A stretch of DNA of 7,023 bases from an uncultured Emergencia sp. (GTDB lineage: Bacteria > Bacillota > Clostridia > Peptostreptococcales > Anaerovoracaceae). Positions 5,792 through 7,023 of the stretch are shown here, one piece after another (position 1 is the stretch's first letter; every line of letters starts with the position of its first letter). A program made the translations under genes and the position numbers. The DNA lies in assembly GCA_902476665.1 (NCBI GenBank), contig CABSEO010000097.1, positions 1 through 7,023 on the forward strand, read 5' to 3'. The notes beneath the pieces were generated by a model. It was not told the origin of the DNA, ran no database searches, and saw only the letters and a list, made by a program, of their open reading frames with translations.

Positions 5792-6748
5792 ATGGAAGAC
5801 AAAAAGTCTCTGATGAAAGAGAAAATAGAAATTCTGGATAGGGCAGCCAGAGCATATTATCAGAATGCTGAAGAGATCATGAGCAACTTTGAGTATGACA
5901 GGATTTACGACGAACTGGCTGCACTAGAGAAAGAGACCGGAATTATCCTGGCAGGCAGTCCGACCCAGAAGGTGGGTTATGAGGTGCTTTCTAATTTGCC
6001 TAAGGAGCATCATCCTGAAAGAATGCTGTCTCTGGACAAAACAAAGGATCGTCAGGCACTGGCAGAGTGGCTGGGAAATCAGAAAGGGCTTCTGTCCTGG
6101 AAACTGGACGGTCTGACCATTGTTCTGACTTATGAGGGCGGCTGCCTGAAAAAAGCACTGACCCGCGGCAATGGGGATGAGGGAGAAGTCATCACCAACA
6201 ATGCGAAGGTCTTCGTCAATGTCCCTCTGGAAATTCCGTTTAAAGGAAAGCTGACACTTCGTGGCGAGGCAGTTATCAGATACAGTGATTTTGAGAAGAT
6301 TAATGCTTCCATAGGAGAGGCTGATGCAAAATATAAAAATCCGCGAAATCTCTGCAGTGGATCGGTTCGCCAGCTGAATAACCGTATTACAGCAGAACGA
6401 AATGTTCACTTTTTCGCTTTCAGTCTTGTGGAGGCTGAAGGAAAATCGTTTGAAAACAGCCGTGAGAATCAGATGATTTGGTTAGGAACGCAGGGATTTG
6501 ATACGGTGGAATATCGTGTGGTGACGGCAGCAACCGTAGTTTCTGCCGTAGAAGACTTTGAAAGAACCATTGAGAAGAATGATCTGCCCTCAGACGGGCT
6601 GGTGCTGACTTTAGATGACATTGCATACAGCCGCAGTCTGGGAACTACTTCAAAATTCCCGCGAGACTCCATTGCGTTTAAGTGGGCGGATCAGCAGGCT
6701 GAAACCACATTACAGGAGATTGAATGGAGTGCATCCAGAACTGATTAA
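5792..6748 (+). pseudogene. ligA: NAD-dependent DNA ligase LigA, N-terminal portion, ended by a frameshift
   Basis: LigA seals nicks in duplex DNA using NAD+ and is normally about 650-670 aa. Here the frame stops after 318 codons, part way into the OB-fold region. Seen, numbered from MEDKK, are an Ia domain with the YY...FEYDRIYDEL pattern (about 22-42), SPTQKVG (56-62), the adenylation Lys in WKLDG (Lys104), RGEAVI with its motif III Glu (Glu159), NPRNLCSGSVRQL, DGLVL (motif IV region) and FKW (motif V Lys297). The motif IV Lys of textbook LigA is Thr273, and the first Asp of the usual DAEYD is Asn32. The frame ends in SASRTD then TAA, where relatives read SRTG followed by LINPVA-like sequence; that sequence is found just downstream in another frame. 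The break fits a 5-nt loss. Without its OB fold, zinc finger, HhH and BRCT domains, the product would not be a working ligase. Confidence 0.85.
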
Positions 6749-7023
6749 TCCGGTAGCTGTCTTTGAACCTGTGGAGCTGGAAGGAACAACGGTGAGCAGG
6801 GCTTCCGTGCATAATATCAGTGTCATGCGTGATTTGAAACTGGGGATTGGTGACCGAATCACGGTGTATAAGGCTAACATGATTATTCCGCAGATTGCGC
6901 AGAATCTGACCGGCAGTAACAACATTAAGGTGCCGGAGATCTGCCCTGTATGCGGACACCATACACAGGTTAAAAACGATAATGGAGTGGAAACCCTTTA
7001 TTGTATCAATCCTGACTGTCTGG
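6741..7023 (+). pseudogene. ligA: LigA continuation in a shifted frame (OB fold and zinc finger), runs off window
   Basis: From CTG at 6741 a frame open to the window edge reads LINPVAVFEPVELEG, then TTVSRASVHN, which is the start of the LigA OB fold. It continues through GDRITVYKANMIIPQI to the four-cysteine zinc finger (CPVC ... YCINPDC). Conservation is intact throughout, with no further stop or shift in the 283 bases visible, so the damage is a single recent event or a sequencing or assembly error. This segment has no start codon or ribosome binding site of its own at its beginning. The HhH and BRCT domains would lie beyond the window. It is the other half of the preceding fragment, not a separate gene. 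Confidence 0.88.

Overview
The window looks like chromosomal DNA of an anaerobic, low-to-mid GC Firmicute, most likely a gut clostridium of the Lachnospiraceae type. The reasons are strong GGGAGG/AAGGAG ribosome binding sites, an anaerobic-pathway cobalt chelatase (CbiK), B12 riboswitches linked to intrinsic terminators, and PcrA and LigA proteins that read like clostridial ones. The organism assignment is inference. All real genes are on the + strand.

Region 1 (1-945) is a cobalamin unit. The window opens inside the 3' half of a cobalamin riboswitch, followed by an intrinsic terminator and then cbiK, the sirohydrochlorin cobaltochelatase of anaerobic corrin synthesis. Region 2 (946-3176) is a second, complete cobalamin unit. 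It has a near-consensus promoter (986-1014), a full cobalamin riboswitch (about 1033-1256), an intrinsic terminator (1257-1285) and a second terminator-like hairpin (1326-1361). Two translationally coupled genes follow: a HutG-like ureohydrolase and a TIM-barrel protein of the AP endonuclease 2 / sugar phosphate isomerase superfamily. No other histidine-utilization gene is present. The known cobamide-remodelling enzyme CbiR belongs to the same superfamily as the TIM-barrel protein, so a B12-repressed cobamide salvage or remodelling role for this pair is the most interesting hypothesis in the window.

Region 3 (3245-7023) is DNA maintenance: a complete PcrA/UvrD helicase, then a gene-free stretch of about 330 bases, then a ligA-type NAD-dependent DNA ligase. 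The ligase frame is broken at about 6741. The sequence fits loss of 5 nt between two ACTG copies, and the remaining ligase coding sequence continues in another frame to the window edge. pcrA and ligA are neighbours in many Firmicutes, so the layout is conventional, but a broken ligase is not.

In operation, low cobalamin should allow readthrough of both riboswitch terminators, raising cobalt insertion (CbiK) and the HutG-like/TIM-barrel pair together. Whether transcription continues into pcrA cannot be settled from sequence, but no convincing terminator or promoter lies in the 68-base gap before it.
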